Below are positions 33,888 to 33,948 of a stretch of 33,948 bases of DNA, one piece after another. The notes below the pieces were generated by a model. The model saw nothing but the letters and a program-made list of their open reading frames with translations. It did no database searches and was not told the DNA's origin. Made by a program: the position numbers and the translations under genes. Every line of letters begins with the position of its first letter. The first letter of the stretch is position 1. Origin of the DNA: Erythrobacter cryptus DSM 12079 (lineage in GTDB: Bacteria > Pseudomonadota > Alphaproteobacteria > Sphingomonadales > Sphingomonadaceae); contig NZ_AUHC01000017.1 in the NCBI RefSeq assembly GCF_000422985.1, positions 1-33,948 on the forward strand, given 5' to 3'.

Positions 33888-33948
33888 TCATCCAGCGAGC
33901 GGATCGCTGACCAGATACTCGGCGGTCAGCACGAGCCGCGCGGTGAGC
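33888..33948 (-). CDS. C-terminal end of a minus-strand ORF entering from the right edge
   Basis: The last bases read on the minus strand LTARLVLTAEYLVSDPLAG and then a TGA at 33890-33888. The strand matches the phage tail genes, so it may be another phage gene, but about 20 codons are too few to identify it. Confidence 0.35.
   Translation of the reverse strand, partial: LTARLVLTAEYLVSDPLAG

Overview
The window is GC-rich DNA from an alphaproteobacterium, most likely a sphingomonad (Sphingomonadaceae). The grounds are the alphaproteobacterial-type Trb operon with a TrbK-alt gene and a DUF2274 gene after trbI, the DUF3489-type protein, and the overall base and codon use. It is almost entirely accessory DNA, built from at least four modules of different origin. 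No tRNA, rRNA or CRISPR array was seen.

Left edge (1-1274): an IS256-family element (transposase start, cut by the window edge) lies inside a truncated IS3-family element. The IS3 element in turn has cut a tyrosine recombinase gene, of which only the C-terminal end survives. Defence cargo (1354-6619): a 38-bp imperfect direct repeat (1354-1391 and 6582-6619, 33/38 identical by eye) brackets two co-directional gene pairs. The first pair is uncharacterised; its first protein carries a possible PD-(D/E)XK-like motif and the second has no recognisable domain. The second pair is a SIR2-APAZ protein plus a catalytically dead short prokaryotic Argonaute, which is the known SPARSA abortive-infection architecture. 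The repeats look like tyrosine-recombinase core sites, so this segment is probably a mobile defence cassette.

Metal resistance (6777-16585): a small secreted His-rich protein, a CzcCBA-type efflux pump (outer membrane factor, lipoprotein adaptor, RND pump), a SRPBCC protein, a CDF-like membrane protein and a P1B-4-type metal ATPase, all on the + strand and mostly overlapping or closely spaced. Together they would move divalent cations from cytoplasm to periplasm (CDF-like protein, ATPase) and from periplasm to outside (CzcCBA). A nested hairpin before czcC overlaps its ribosome binding site. A LysR regulator and a small membrane protein follow.

Conjugation (17885-30108, minus strand): traG, a CopG-like gene and trbB-C-D-E-J-K-L-F-G-I plus a DUF2274 gene, nearly all overlapping by a few bases. 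This is the order seen in Tn4371-like integrative conjugative elements. The mating-pair apparatus looks complete, but the relaxase upstream of traG is reduced to its C-terminal part.

Right edge (30123-33948): the relaxase remnant is joined directly to a phage tail module on the minus strand (tail tube protein, tail assembly chaperone). The chaperone gene has a classic A AAA AAC slippery site. The -1 frame after it runs into a Cys-rich extension and then, across the recombination junction, into the relaxase C-terminus. Three small + strand genes, one of them DUF3489, and the end of another minus-strand ORF finish the window.
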